NCBI GenBank assembly: GCA_029858565.1
Contig: JAOUEV010000035.1
Location: forward strand, 1 to 37,450
Direction: 5' to 3'
Source of the DNA: Nitrospirota bacterium
GTDB taxonomy: Bacteria; Nitrospirota; UBA9217
Length of the DNA stretch: 37,450 nucleotides
The notes under the pieces were generated by a model. It had not been told where the DNA came from, did no database searches, and saw nothing but the letters and a program-made list of their open reading frames with translations. The position numbers were made by a program, and so were the translations under genes. This document shows positions 1-6,774 of the stretch, piece after piece. Every line of letters starts with the position of its first letter. The stretch's first letter is position 1.

Positions 1-11
1 CTGTGAGTGGA

Positions 12-106
12 TCAGTGACGAGAGACGAGCGAAAAGTGACGAGTGGCCATTCTCGCTCCTGAACTACATTTATTTCTCGTCTCTTGTCTCTCGTCGCTTG
101 TCTCTG
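12..106. repeat. Purine/pyrimidine GACGAG-rich inverted repeat
   Basis: A purine-rich stretch built from repeated GACGAG, GACGAGAGAC and GTGACGAG words (about 12-45) is followed by a pyrimidine-rich stretch built from the complementary words TCTCGTC, TTGTCTC and CTCGTCGC (about 69-106). The halves can pair imperfectly into a long stem. It lies just past the stop codon of the decayed minus-strand chemoreceptor gene, so it could act as a terminator or be a dispersed intergenic repeat. A similar arrangement occurs at 16,508-16,615. Confidence 0.5.
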
Positions 107-109
107 CTC

Positions 110-445
110 TTAAAACTTCTCGAACTCATGGTCCTTGGCGTCGGTCTTGCCGCCGCCGGGTTTGGTCATGTCCAGATGCACCCGCGGGCTTCGCGGTCCT
201 GGCAGCCACTTGGGCGATCTGGGACGGTTGAAATCATATCCGCAACCATGCCCGAGCGCTCCTCTTGACCCCTTTGGGCATTCTGCACATCAACAAGGTT
301 GTCTGCCCGTTTCTATTCCTCGTCCCTGCAACTTCCTCAAGTGAACCATCTGCCTGAACTGCGAGAACCGCAAGGAAAAAGTCTTGATAACGACACTGAA
401 CCCGAAATCAAGCTGTGGTCCGATACCAACTTCTCCGGGCTTCAT
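110..445 (-). pseudogene. Decayed methyl-accepting chemotaxis protein remnant
   Basis: No open frame spans this stretch, but pieces look like a broken chemoreceptor gene. An ATG at 445 has an AAGAAGG ribosome site and starts a short peptide (MKPGEVGIGPQ...). After a frame change this runs into a hydrophobic stretch (FFLAVLAVQ). At the other end the frame closing at 110-112 encodes a tail LDMTKPGGG...HEFEKF, a style of ending common in chemoreceptors of environmental bacteria. The middle is missing or frameshifted, because the remaining length (about 110 codons) is far below a chemoreceptor's usual 500 or more. It lies directly downstream of cheA on the same strand, where a receptor would be expected. 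The receptor assignment is inference from the tail and the position. Confidence 0.4.
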
Positions 446-499
446 AAAAGCCTTCTTACCTGACGCCTGCTTGGTTTCCGTTGGTGTTCAGATACTCCT

Positions 500-2662
500 T
501 TACTTGGAAGACGTGGCCTGAACCTCTTCCCGCTCCACACCCTGCACGAGCTTCAGCACGTCAAGTATCAGCGCAACGCTGCCGTCTCCGAGGATCGTGG
601 CGCCCGAGATCCCCTCGACTTTCTTATACATCTTGCCTAGGTTCTTGATGACCGTCTGATGGCCACCTACGATGTGGTCGACCACGAAACCCACGCGCAT
701 GTGCTCCACCTTGGCTATGACTACCTGTTCGATCTTCGGAGCGTCGCCGGGTATGGCGAATCGCTTTCGCAGCTTGATGTACGGCACCAGCTCACCCCGG
801 ACATTCAAAAGCGTCCGGCCGCTGGCCGACACCGCATCGCCGGCCTTCAGTTCGACGCATTCATCAACCAGCGAAAGCGGAAGCACATAATAGTCGCTGC
901 CAATACGCGTAAGGAATCCATCGATGATCGCCAGGGTCAGCGGCAGCGAAAGCGTAATGGTCGTCCCCTGTCCAGGCACGCTCACAATGTCTATCGTGCC
1001 CCGCAAAGCGTCGATCGCCTGCTTCACCACATCCATACCCACGCCGCGGCCCGACACGTCGGTGACCTGCTTGGCAGTGGAGAAACCCGGCAGCAGCACC
1101 AGCGAGAACAGGTCCTTTTGCGGCAGTGCCGCGTCAGCGGCGATCAGTCCCTTCTCGATCGCCTTCCTTCTGATTGCTTCGGCATTCATGCCACCGCCAT
1201 CATCTTCGATGCGGATCAGCACATGTGCGCCGGAATGCTCCGCGGTCAGCCGGATAGTGCCTTGGCGCGGCTTTCCTGCAGCCGCCCGGGTATCGGGCAT
1301 CTCGATCCCGTGATCAATGCAGTTCCTGATGAGATGCACGAGCGGATCATGCAGTTTTTCGATCACGGTCTTGTCCAATTCGGTTTCCGTGCCTTCCAGG
1401 AACAGATCCACGGACTTGCCGAGACTCTGTGAAAGATCGCGCACCACCCGCCGGTATTTGTTAAAGATCGTTCCGATCGGCATCATGCGGATGCTCATGC
1501 TGTTGTCCCGGAGCTCCGCGGTCAGCCGTTCGACCTCCTCGGCGATAGACAGCAGCAGTGCGCTGGTCCCTTCGGCCGCGATCTGGGACAACCGCGCCTG
1601 AACAGTGACGAGCTCGCCGACCAGGTCCACCAATTTGTCAAGCTTGTCGGAACGGACGCGGATGCTGGTCATTTCTTCCGTTTTCTGCCGCTCCCGCTGC
1701 AGCTCGCGCACATGCTGTTGTTCGGTCAGGGCCGCCTCAACCTTGTCGATGTTCACCAGGCCCCGCTCCACAAGGATCTCGCCGAGACGGCGCTGGTCCT
1801 GCATGACATCGTGAATATCGTCGTGATTCAGGTCGCCGCGTTCGACCAGCAGCTCGCCAAGCTTTTTGTACTCCATTTCTCCCGGCACTTGACCAGCTTC
1901 ATCAAGCGGCTCGATAGTCAGCTCGCTTACGTCCTGAACAAAGATGAACACATCCTTGATCGCATCGATGCCGCGGTCCGTGGTCAGAATAACATCCCAG
2001 TAGAGATGGCACTCTTCGGCGTTCAGCTTTTCGAGGTCCGGGATCTCCGAGAGCTGCGCCACAACCCGGCAGGGGCCGAGCGTTTTCAGCTCATCGATCA
2101 GGTTCTGGGGATCTGTGCCGGTCTGGAAGATCGTCGGTGAAGGCCGGAACCGGATGCGGTAGGTGACCTGTCGGACAGAAGACTTTTCCGAAACATCTGC
2201 CGGCAGCGGCGGAGCAGCGGCGGCTTTCTTCGCTGTTTTTGCTAGGCCTTCCGGAAGAAACCGCTGGACCTGCGAAACGATCTGATCGGTGATCTCTTGT
2301 TCCGCCGGAATGTTCCGGTAGTATCCATCGAACAATGCGGCGATCTGGTCCCTGGCCGCGAGCGTCAGATTGATGATCTCCTTGGTGACAGCGGTCTTAT
2401 CGTTCCTGATCGCGTCGTAAAGCGCTTCGACCTGATGGGCAAAATGCGAGACGTCATCGAATCCGCAGGCGCCGCCGGAACCCTTGATGGTATGGAGGGC
2501 GCGGAACACACGGCTGATAACGTCCTTATCGCGCGGCGATTCTTCGAGCGCCAGCAAGGCGTTCTCGAGCTCCGCCAGCAGATCATAGGCTTCGCTTTTG
2601 AACATCTCCCGCAGCACGTTCAGGTCAAAACTCTCATTCTGGTCTTGGTTCTGGTCGCTCAT
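500..2662 (-). CDS. cheA: CheA-type chemotaxis histidine kinase
   Basis: Cytoplasmic sensor kinase that autophosphorylates on a histidine and passes the phosphate to CheY. The 720 residues begin with an HPt domain whose phosphorylated histidine is H57 in the HTIKGSGG motif. A poorly conserved region (about 165-265) occupies the place of the CheY-binding P2 domain. Residues about 270-330 contain two copies of an LGE(L/I)LVERG motif, which is unusual for CheA and resembles the N-terminal modules of type II secretion ATPases. The dimerisation helices, the ATPase domain (HLIRNCIDHGIE, DDGGGMN and GRGVGMDVV boxes) and the C-terminal CheW-like domain follow. The start has a GGGAG ribosome site. It is the last intact gene of a minus-strand operon (CheZ-like, CheY, STAS, CheA). 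Catalytic residues look intact. Confidence 0.95.
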   Translation of the reverse strand: MSDQNQDQNESFDLNVLREMFKSEAYDLLAELENALLALEESPRDKDVISRVFRALHTIKGSGGACGFDDVSHFAHQVEALYDAIRNDKTAVTKEIINLTLAARDQIAALFDGYYRNIPAEQEITDQIVSQVQRFLPEGLAKTAKKAAAAPPLPADVSEKSSVRQVTYRIRFRPSPTIFQTGTDPQNLIDELKTLGPCRVVAQLSEIPDLEKLNAEECHLYWDVILTTDRGIDAIKDVFIFVQDVSELTIEPLDEAGQVPGEMEYKKLGELLVERGDLNHDDIHDVMQDQRRLGEILVERGLVNIDKVEAALTEQQHVRELQRERQKTEEMTSIRVRSDKLDKLVDLVGELVTVQARLSQIAAEGTSALLLSIAEEVERLTAELRDNSMSIRMMPIGTIFNKYRRVVRDLSQSLGKSVDLFLEGTETELDKTVIEKLHDPLVHLIRNCIDHGIEMPDTRAAAGKPRQGTIRLTAEHSGAHVLIRIEDDGGGMNAEAIRRKAIEKGLIAADAALPQKDLFSLVLLPGFSTAKQVTDVSGRGVGMDVVKQAIDALRGTIDIVSVPGQGTTITLSLPLTLAIIDGFLTRIGSDYYVLPLSLVDECVELKAGDAVSASGRTLLNVRGELVPYIKLRKRFAIPGDAPKIEQVVIAKVEHMRVGFVVDHIVGGHQTVIKNLGKMYKKVEGISGATILGDGSVALILDVLKLVQGVEREEVQATSSK

Positions 2663-2687
2663 AGGCCTGCTCCCTTGATCCCCGATC

Positions 2688-3038
2688 TTATCGTGTCTCC
2701 GCTTGCACGAGCCATAGACAGGTATACTTTCCGCTCTCCCTGCACCCGATGTGGCGCTGAAAGCCCGACTTCTTCAGTAATTCGAGAAACCGGTCCGGAT
2801 CACCGCTGACCGTGAACTGCTTGCCGCTGTCCGCCGCGGTCCGATGTGCCGAGCAAAGCAGCTGGAGAAACGCGATGTCCATGCGGCTGACGCTCTCGAG
2901 TCGTACCTGCAGAGCCGGTGCGACCCGCAGAGCGTTAAGCAGCGTTATTTTGATGCTGTTCACTGCGGAGACGGTCAGCTCCCCGCTCATTATGATCGTT
3001 TTCCCGTCGTTTGTGGTTTCTTCCCGGATATCGGCCAT
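2688..3038 (-). CDS. STAS-domain protein of the chemotaxis operon
   Basis: A 116-residue single-domain STAS protein, the fold of anti-anti-sigma factors such as SpoIIAA. The central segment RMDIAFLQLL aligns with the region that carries the phosphorylated serine in SpoIIAA, but here the position is not serine, so control by serine phosphorylation looks unlikely. The gene sits between cheY (10 nt upstream) and cheA (25 nt downstream) and has a GGGGGAG ribosome site. STAS proteins of this kind recur inside chemotaxis operons of environmental bacteria, where a role in arranging or tuning the CheA complex is suspected but not settled. Domain call firm, role inferred. Confidence 0.8.
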   Translation of the reverse strand: MADIREETTNDGKTIIMSGELTVSAVNSIKITLLNALRVAPALQVRLESVSRMDIAFLQLLCSAHRTAADSGKQFTVSGDPDRFLELLKKSGFQRHIGCRESGKYTCLWLVQAETR

Positions 3039-3047
3039 TGTCTCCCC

Positions 3048-3413
3048 CTACTTTACAAACTTCCGCACGACCTCAAGCAGCTTCTCCGGTGAGAAAGGCT
3101 TCACGATCCATCCGCTTGCGCCGGCAGCCCGTCCCTCCTGCTTTTTGGCCTCTTGTGCCTCGGTCGTCAGCATAACGATCGGCATGAACTTGTACGACGC
3201 CTTGTTCCGCAATTCGCGGATAAGGGAGATTCCATCCATTTCCGGCATGTTCAGGTCGGTGATCACCATGTCGACCTTCGCCCCTTCCAGCTTGACAAGG
3301 GCATCCTTGCCGTTCTCCGCAGTGACAACCTCGAAACCGGCGTCCTTCAAGGTGAACGAGATCAGCTGACGCATGGAAGCAGAATCATCAACAATCAGAA
3401 AGGTTTTTGCCAT
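3048..3413 (-). CDS. cheY: CheY-type single-domain response regulator
   Basis: A 121-residue receiver domain with no output domain. The acidic pair is D9-D10 (FLIVDDSASMR), the phosphoacceptor is D53 in ITDLNMPEMDG, and the conserved lysine is in WIVKPF. It should take phosphate from CheA and act on the flagellar switch or another motility target. I chose the ATG at 3413 because GAGGGGAGGGGGA lies immediately upstream; an in-frame ATG five codons earlier lacks such a site and overlaps the previous gene's stop. It lies between the CheZ-like protein and the STAS gene in one operon. Confidence 0.92.
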   Translation of the reverse strand: MAKTFLIVDDSASMRQLISFTLKDAGFEVVTAENGKDALVKLEGAKVDMVITDLNMPEMDGISLIRELRNKASYKFMPIVMLTTEAQEAKKQEGRAAGASGWIVKPFSPEKLLEVVRKFVK

Positions 3414-3424
3414 TCCCCCTCCCC

Positions 3425-4186
3425 TCATCCGTTGTTCGCTGCATCGTTTCGTTCCGCCTCTCCCGGCCGCTGAGGGCCGAACCCTGGTTCCCTGCTGCGC
3501 TGCTTGATGGTATCTATCTCGCGCAGCAGGTCCTCGATCTGTCCAATGACCTGTTCGATATGCTGCCGCGTGATGTCCTGGAACTGAAGGGACTCGATGA
3601 TCGCGTTGATATCGCCCGCCAGCATGTTCGTTTCGAGGGTAACGGCATCCAGCAAGGTCGTCACGTGGGCGTTCGCTCCCGCCGCGGTTCTTGCGTTGCG
3701 CTCCTGCTTATCGATGATCTCTCGGGTGGTCTGCAGCTGCCGCCTGGCACGGCCCGCAATGTTCATGAAACGTTCATTGATCGCCAGCGAAGCCTGCTCG
3801 GTCTGCTGTATGACCTGTTTCAGCTGATCGATCATCTGCTGCAGGCTTCTGTCCTTTTCACGAATAGGAATAGCGGCCATTTGCGTCGGACTGTTATGGC
3901 CGCTCTCGACGACAGGCCAGGCTCTGAGCCATTTCCTCACAAGAACGCCAACGGTGATCCAGCAAGGGATGAACAGCAGCATGCGCAGGAGGAGCGATTC
4001 TCCGATCAACGGTACCGCCGCGATCGTTGAAAGCAGTGCAATCTTCATCCATATGGAGTGCGGTGCATCATTCAATCGCTGCATAATACGGAAATACCGT
4101 TGGTAATATGGCCAGTCATCCTTACGCGGAGAGCTGGGCCGGAACAGCCGGAGCGGATTTGAAAAAAGTGTGCACCGATGCAACAT
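3425..4186 (-). CDS. Membrane-anchored CheZ-like protein
   Basis: A 253-residue protein with two hydrophobic segments (about 47-63 and 67-83) and a long helical cytoplasmic part (about 105-230). Its helix contains SLQFQDITRQHIEQVI. This resembles the CheZ active-site segment QDFQDLTGQ, whose aspartate and glutamine act in hydrolysing CheY phosphate; here they would be D204 and Q208. It is the first gene of the operon, directly before cheY, which fits a CheY-phosphate phosphatase tethered to the membrane. The same short motif also occurs in some receptor-like proteins, so a signalling helix without phosphatase activity is the alternative. The start is uncertain: ATG 4186 lacks a good ribosome site, and an internal ATG at 4084 is possible. 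Confidence 0.6.
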   Translation of the reverse strand: MLHRCTLFSNPLRLFRPSSPRKDDWPYYQRYFRIMQRLNDAPHSIWMKIALLSTIAAVPLIGESLLLRMLLFIPCWITVGVLVRKWLRAWPVVESGHNSPTQMAAIPIREKDRSLQQMIDQLKQVIQQTEQASLAINERFMNIAGRARRQLQTTREIIDKQERNARTAAGANAHVTTLLDAVTLETNMLAGDINAIIESLQFQDITRQHIEQVIGQIEDLLREIDTIKQRSREPGFGPQRPGEAERNDAANNG

Positions 4187-4496
4187 CAGAATATCGCTGC
4201 CACCTATGTATTATAGCAAAATATGCTCTGAATGTATTATTTTTCTGCGATTCCATGTTTATAAATCTCTTGAAATGTAACAGGAATATCGGGCGGCTTG
4301 CAGAACGGGCTGGCTGTAATTCTGGGTAACTTGGCGGTGTGAAATATGAGTCGGTTTTTCGTGCAGTCTGCGCTGCACTGCGGCCGGACCGGAGAGGTCA
4401 ATGCGTTCGCTTCGCAGAGTTCCTACCTCTCTAGCGAAGGCCTGGCAGGCAAGCGGTCAAAAGCGCGCGGTCATTCAAGAATATTAATCGGAAGGG
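4187..4496. other. Intergenic region without recognised gene
   Basis: About 310 bases between the 5' end of the chemotaxis operon and the stop codon of a universal-stress gene. The part near the operon is AT-rich and should hold its promoter, but I see no convincing -35/-10 or -24/-12 pair. I see no RNA gene or clear terminator. Confidence 0.5.
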
Positions 4497-5291
4497 TCAT
4501 GCGTTTCCGGTCTGGTGGATCAAAACAAAGGGCTGTGCCCTCTGGCGCGGCTCTTCAAGAAGAATGGAAGCCGCCTTGGAAAGCTCCGAGGGCGTGGCGC
4601 CGCCCGAGGGCAAGATAATAAGCGATGCGCCATGCTTCTCAGCGGACCGAAGGATCTCAATATCGGGATATCCGGAGCGGATCTCCTCGGAAGTCGCGAT
4701 CCTTTTTTCCGTCAACCCTTTTTTGAGAAACTCGACTGACGCTGCGGTCTCACTTTTCACTTTTTTCAGTTCATCCTTCTCTTCCTTGCTGTAAAGATGC
4801 TCAGGAACGATCCCGACAAGAATTACCTGCGAATTTGTTGCTAATGCCTCCGACGCGATCATATCGATATTTTCCAGGGCAGCGTTTGTGTTATCGACCG
4901 GCACGACCATGACACCCGGGATCATCATCACCGGACAGGCCAGATTGCCAAAGAGCTTCTTATACCGGGGGGGCGCAAGGGCAAGGTCAATGTTCTCGTC
5001 CCTGACAATTTGGTCGATCCTGGTCGCGGCATTTCCCTCTTCTGTGATGATCCGTGTAGCTGCGGCGCCGCCAAGCGCATCGACCATCTGCTTTGCCTCG
5101 TTTAACTGCAGGGCAGCCTCCCTGCGAGCAAGCTCTTCTGCCCTGGGCCCCCCTTCATAGTCTACAAAAAGACCGGGATCGAACACCTGGACTACAAATA
5201 GTTCTCCACCCTGGCCATTGACTTTTTTGAGCCCATAGGTAAGCGCCTTCTTGGCATGCACTGTTCCGTCGTAAGCAACAAGGATCTTCAT
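4497..5291 (-). CDS. Two-domain universal stress protein, degenerate
   Basis: A 264-residue UspA-superfamily protein. It opens with MKILVAYDGTVHAKKAL, the first strand and nucleotide-proximal loop of the family, and the length fits two Usp domains in tandem (about 1-130 and 131-264). Neither half shows the usual ATP-binding pattern G-x2-G-x9-G(S/T); the corresponding stretches read LAPPRYKKLFG and LPSGGATPSEL, so it may not bind ATP in the MJ0577 manner. The start at 5291 has an AGGAGG site eight bases upstream. It is a paralog of the gene at 6083-6511, with nearly the same first 25 residues. These proteins usually accompany stress survival or energy limitation. Confidence 0.85.
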   Translation of the reverse strand: MKILVAYDGTVHAKKALTYGLKKVNGQGGELFVVQVFDPGLFVDYEGGPRAEELARREAALQLNEAKQMVDALGGAAATRIITEEGNAATRIDQIVRDENIDLALAPPRYKKLFGNLACPVMMIPGVMVVPVDNTNAALENIDMIASEALATNSQVILVGIVPEHLYSKEEKDELKKVKSETAASVEFLKKGLTEKRIATSEEIRSGYPDIEILRSAEKHGASLIILPSGGATPSELSKAASILLEEPRQRAQPFVLIHQTGNA

Positions 5292-5300
5292 GATAGGCAC

Positions 5301-5481
5301 CTCCTAATAAAACAGGTAACATTATCAATAAGTTTAGAATGCCACGTAATGATGCGCTTATAACTTATTGAATATTAATAATTTAATTGTTTACTGCCAA
5401 TTCTTGCTAAATTTACCGCATGTTTAAAGTGCATCAACGTGATTGTGGCACAAATTATTCTTGTAAATCAACTAGTTATAA
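5301..5481. other. AT-rich intergenic region
   Basis: An AT-rich spacer upstream of the minus-strand universal-stress gene. It should contain that gene's promoter, but I could not single out a convincing one. No RNA gene, repeat or operator is evident. Confidence 0.4.
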
Positions 5482-5498
5482 CTGGCACAGCCATTGCT
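5482..5498 (+). promoter_or_regulatory. Predicted sigma-54 promoter, plus strand
   Basis: CTGGCACAGCCATTGCT matches the sigma-54 consensus TGGCAC-N5-TTGC, with exactly ten bases between the GG and GC dinucleotides. It points right, toward the small reading frame starting at 5543, placing the transcript start near 5510. Two sigma-54 activator genes lie elsewhere in the window. No activator-binding site was identified. Confidence 0.6.
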
Positions 5499-5542
5499 AT
5501 TCATATGTCGATACCAATACTTAAATTGCGAGGTACTGACAC

Positions 5543-5761
5543 ATGGACTCTGAACTGGCAATGGTTCTCAGAAATATGATCCTCTGTGGTGCCATCGTTT
5601 CTTCTGTTTCCTTTGTCCAGGAGTTGTCTGAGCTTGCTGTTCTACCTCTTCGAAAATTACTGCATCTTTTTCAAACCTGCTCGCAGGCACTTAAGGACCG
5701 GATGCGTAAAAGAAGAACTTCGGACTTCTGGGAAATCGATATGACCAAGTTTGAACCCTGA
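5543..5761 (+). CDS. Small hypothetical protein behind sigma-54 promoter
   Basis: A 72-codon plus-strand frame in a stretch with no minus-strand alternative. Three things favour it: a near-consensus sigma-54 promoter ends about 45 bases upstream, a GAGG ribosome site lies nine bases before the ATG, and the neighbouring genes all run the other way. The product has a hydrophobic N-terminal part (about 7-36, including MILCGAIVSSVSFV) and a short basic stretch (DRMRKRR) near residue 55, as in small membrane-associated proteins. I recognise no family. It could be a chance frame, with the promoter serving a non-coding transcript. Confidence 0.33.
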   Translation: MDSELAMVLRNMILCGAIVSSVSFVQELSELAVLPLRKLLHLFQTCSQALKDRMRKRRTSDFWEIDMTKFEP

Positions 5762-5771
5762 AAACATCCGC

Positions 5772-5975
5772 TCACGACAGCCGGGAAACTTCCACCAGAA
5801 TATACAGCAGCAGCGACATCGGTCCGTAGGTAACAACCATACTTGCGGCCTGCCTCACGAACGACCGCACCAGCTCGCCCCTTCCCATGAGCTCGGCAAC
5901 ATAGAGCGTTCCCGAGAATATCATTTGAAGCACCATAAAATAGGTTGTCTGCTGAAAAAGATGTTCCAGTTCCAT
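5772..5975 (-). CDS. Small membrane protein, unknown function
   Basis: A 67-residue protein with two hydrophobic stretches (about 11-30 and 45-62) separated by a short charged loop (GRGELVRS), so probably a helical hairpin in the inner membrane. The ATG at 5975 is preceded by AAGGAG at eight bases; a GTG three codons earlier is a poorer choice. It lies 107 bases downstream of a universal-stress gene on the same strand and may be transcribed with it from the sigma-54 promoter at 6567-6584. I recognise no family. Confidence 0.6.
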   Translation of the reverse strand: MELEHLFQQTTYFMVLQMIFSGTLYVAELMGRGELVRSFVRQAASMVVTYGPMSLLLYILVEVSRLS

Positions 5976-6082
5976 GTCCTTCACTCCTTCTTACCTGGAT
6001 AATTGAACCTCAAGAAATTCTGCAGCAGGCGATCAGGCGACCGCAAGCTCATCGTGGCCGCGCTGATCGCCCGGAAGATCAG

Positions 6083-6511
6083 CTACTTTGTCACGGTAAC
6101 CGCTGCCAGATCCAGGGTACCGGCCTCTTTGGCGAACTCGGAATCACCCAGCGCCTTGCGGTACTTGTTCACGATCGAGCGGAAGGCCGGCGGGCAGAGC
6201 AGAACATCCACCTTCTCGGCGCGCGCGAAATCGATGACCGCTTCGTTCGGATTCCCGTCTGTGCTGAACAGGCTTGCCGTGGCGCCGTTGCCTTTTTCAG
6301 CGATGATCGTCTTTGCTTCCGCGACAAAGCGCGCTGCTTCCGCACGGGCCGCGCTGATCGCGTTGGGTGTTACGTCGTAATCAATGAACTGCGGCGCATT
6401 GAACACATGGAGAGCGACCACTTCTCCGCCCTTCTCAACAGCCTTCTTCATGCCATACACCAGAGCTTCCTTTGCCTGCACAGTACCGTCATAAGCAACC
6501 ATGATCTTCAT
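6083..6511 (-). CDS. Universal stress protein, single domain
   Basis: A 142-residue UspA-superfamily protein beginning MKIMVAYDGTVQAKEAL, typical of the first strand and loop. Like its paralog at 4497-5291 it lacks the G-x2-G-x9-G(S/T) ATP loop; the matching region reads LLCPPAFRSIVNKYR. The start has an AAGGAGG site. About 56 bases upstream is a strong sigma-54 promoter, so expression should depend on an NtrC-type activator. The small membrane protein at 5772-5975 may be in the same transcript. Confidence 0.88.
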   Translation of the reverse strand: MKIMVAYDGTVQAKEALVYGMKKAVEKGGEVVALHVFNAPQFIDYDVTPNAISAARAEAARFVAEAKTIIAEKGNGATASLFSTDGNPNEAVIDFARAEKVDVLLCPPAFRSIVNKYRKALGDSEFAKEAGTLDLAAVTVTK

Positions 6512-6566
6512 TGTGATGCCTCCTTGAGCAAGATTTAAAGTAGTTGTACATTCTTGTCAGGATACA

Positions 6567-6584
6567 TTGCAGCTACTGTGCCAA
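6567..6584 (-). promoter_or_regulatory. Predicted sigma-54 promoter of uspA-like gene
   Basis: Read on the minus strand, TTGGCACAGTAGCTGCAA carries TGGCAC and TGCA at the right distance, with GG and GC separated by ten bases. The transcript would start near 6556, leaving a leader of about 45 bases before the ATG at 6511. This is among the better -24/-12 matches in the window. Confidence 0.7.
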
Positions 6585-6774
6585 AAATAAAACGTCATTA
6601 AATCAATGTATTGAGTGTTCAGGTGCAGTTCTTCTACTGCGACATTCCCTGCAAGAAAATACTGCGGTGGAGGCTAAAGCAACACTGATATAGGTCGCAA
6701 AGAGGCATACGTGCCAGGAGGGACGGTACTGTGGGTACTGCGTTCTGAGATTCTTGAGGAGTTGTGTGCTGGAC

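Noticed and set aside
659-1432. Long plus-strand open frame of 257 codons opposite cheA
   Set aside because: It lies wholly antisense to conserved CheA domains, has no ribosome site or recognisable motif, and reflects the GC-rich codon use of the real gene.
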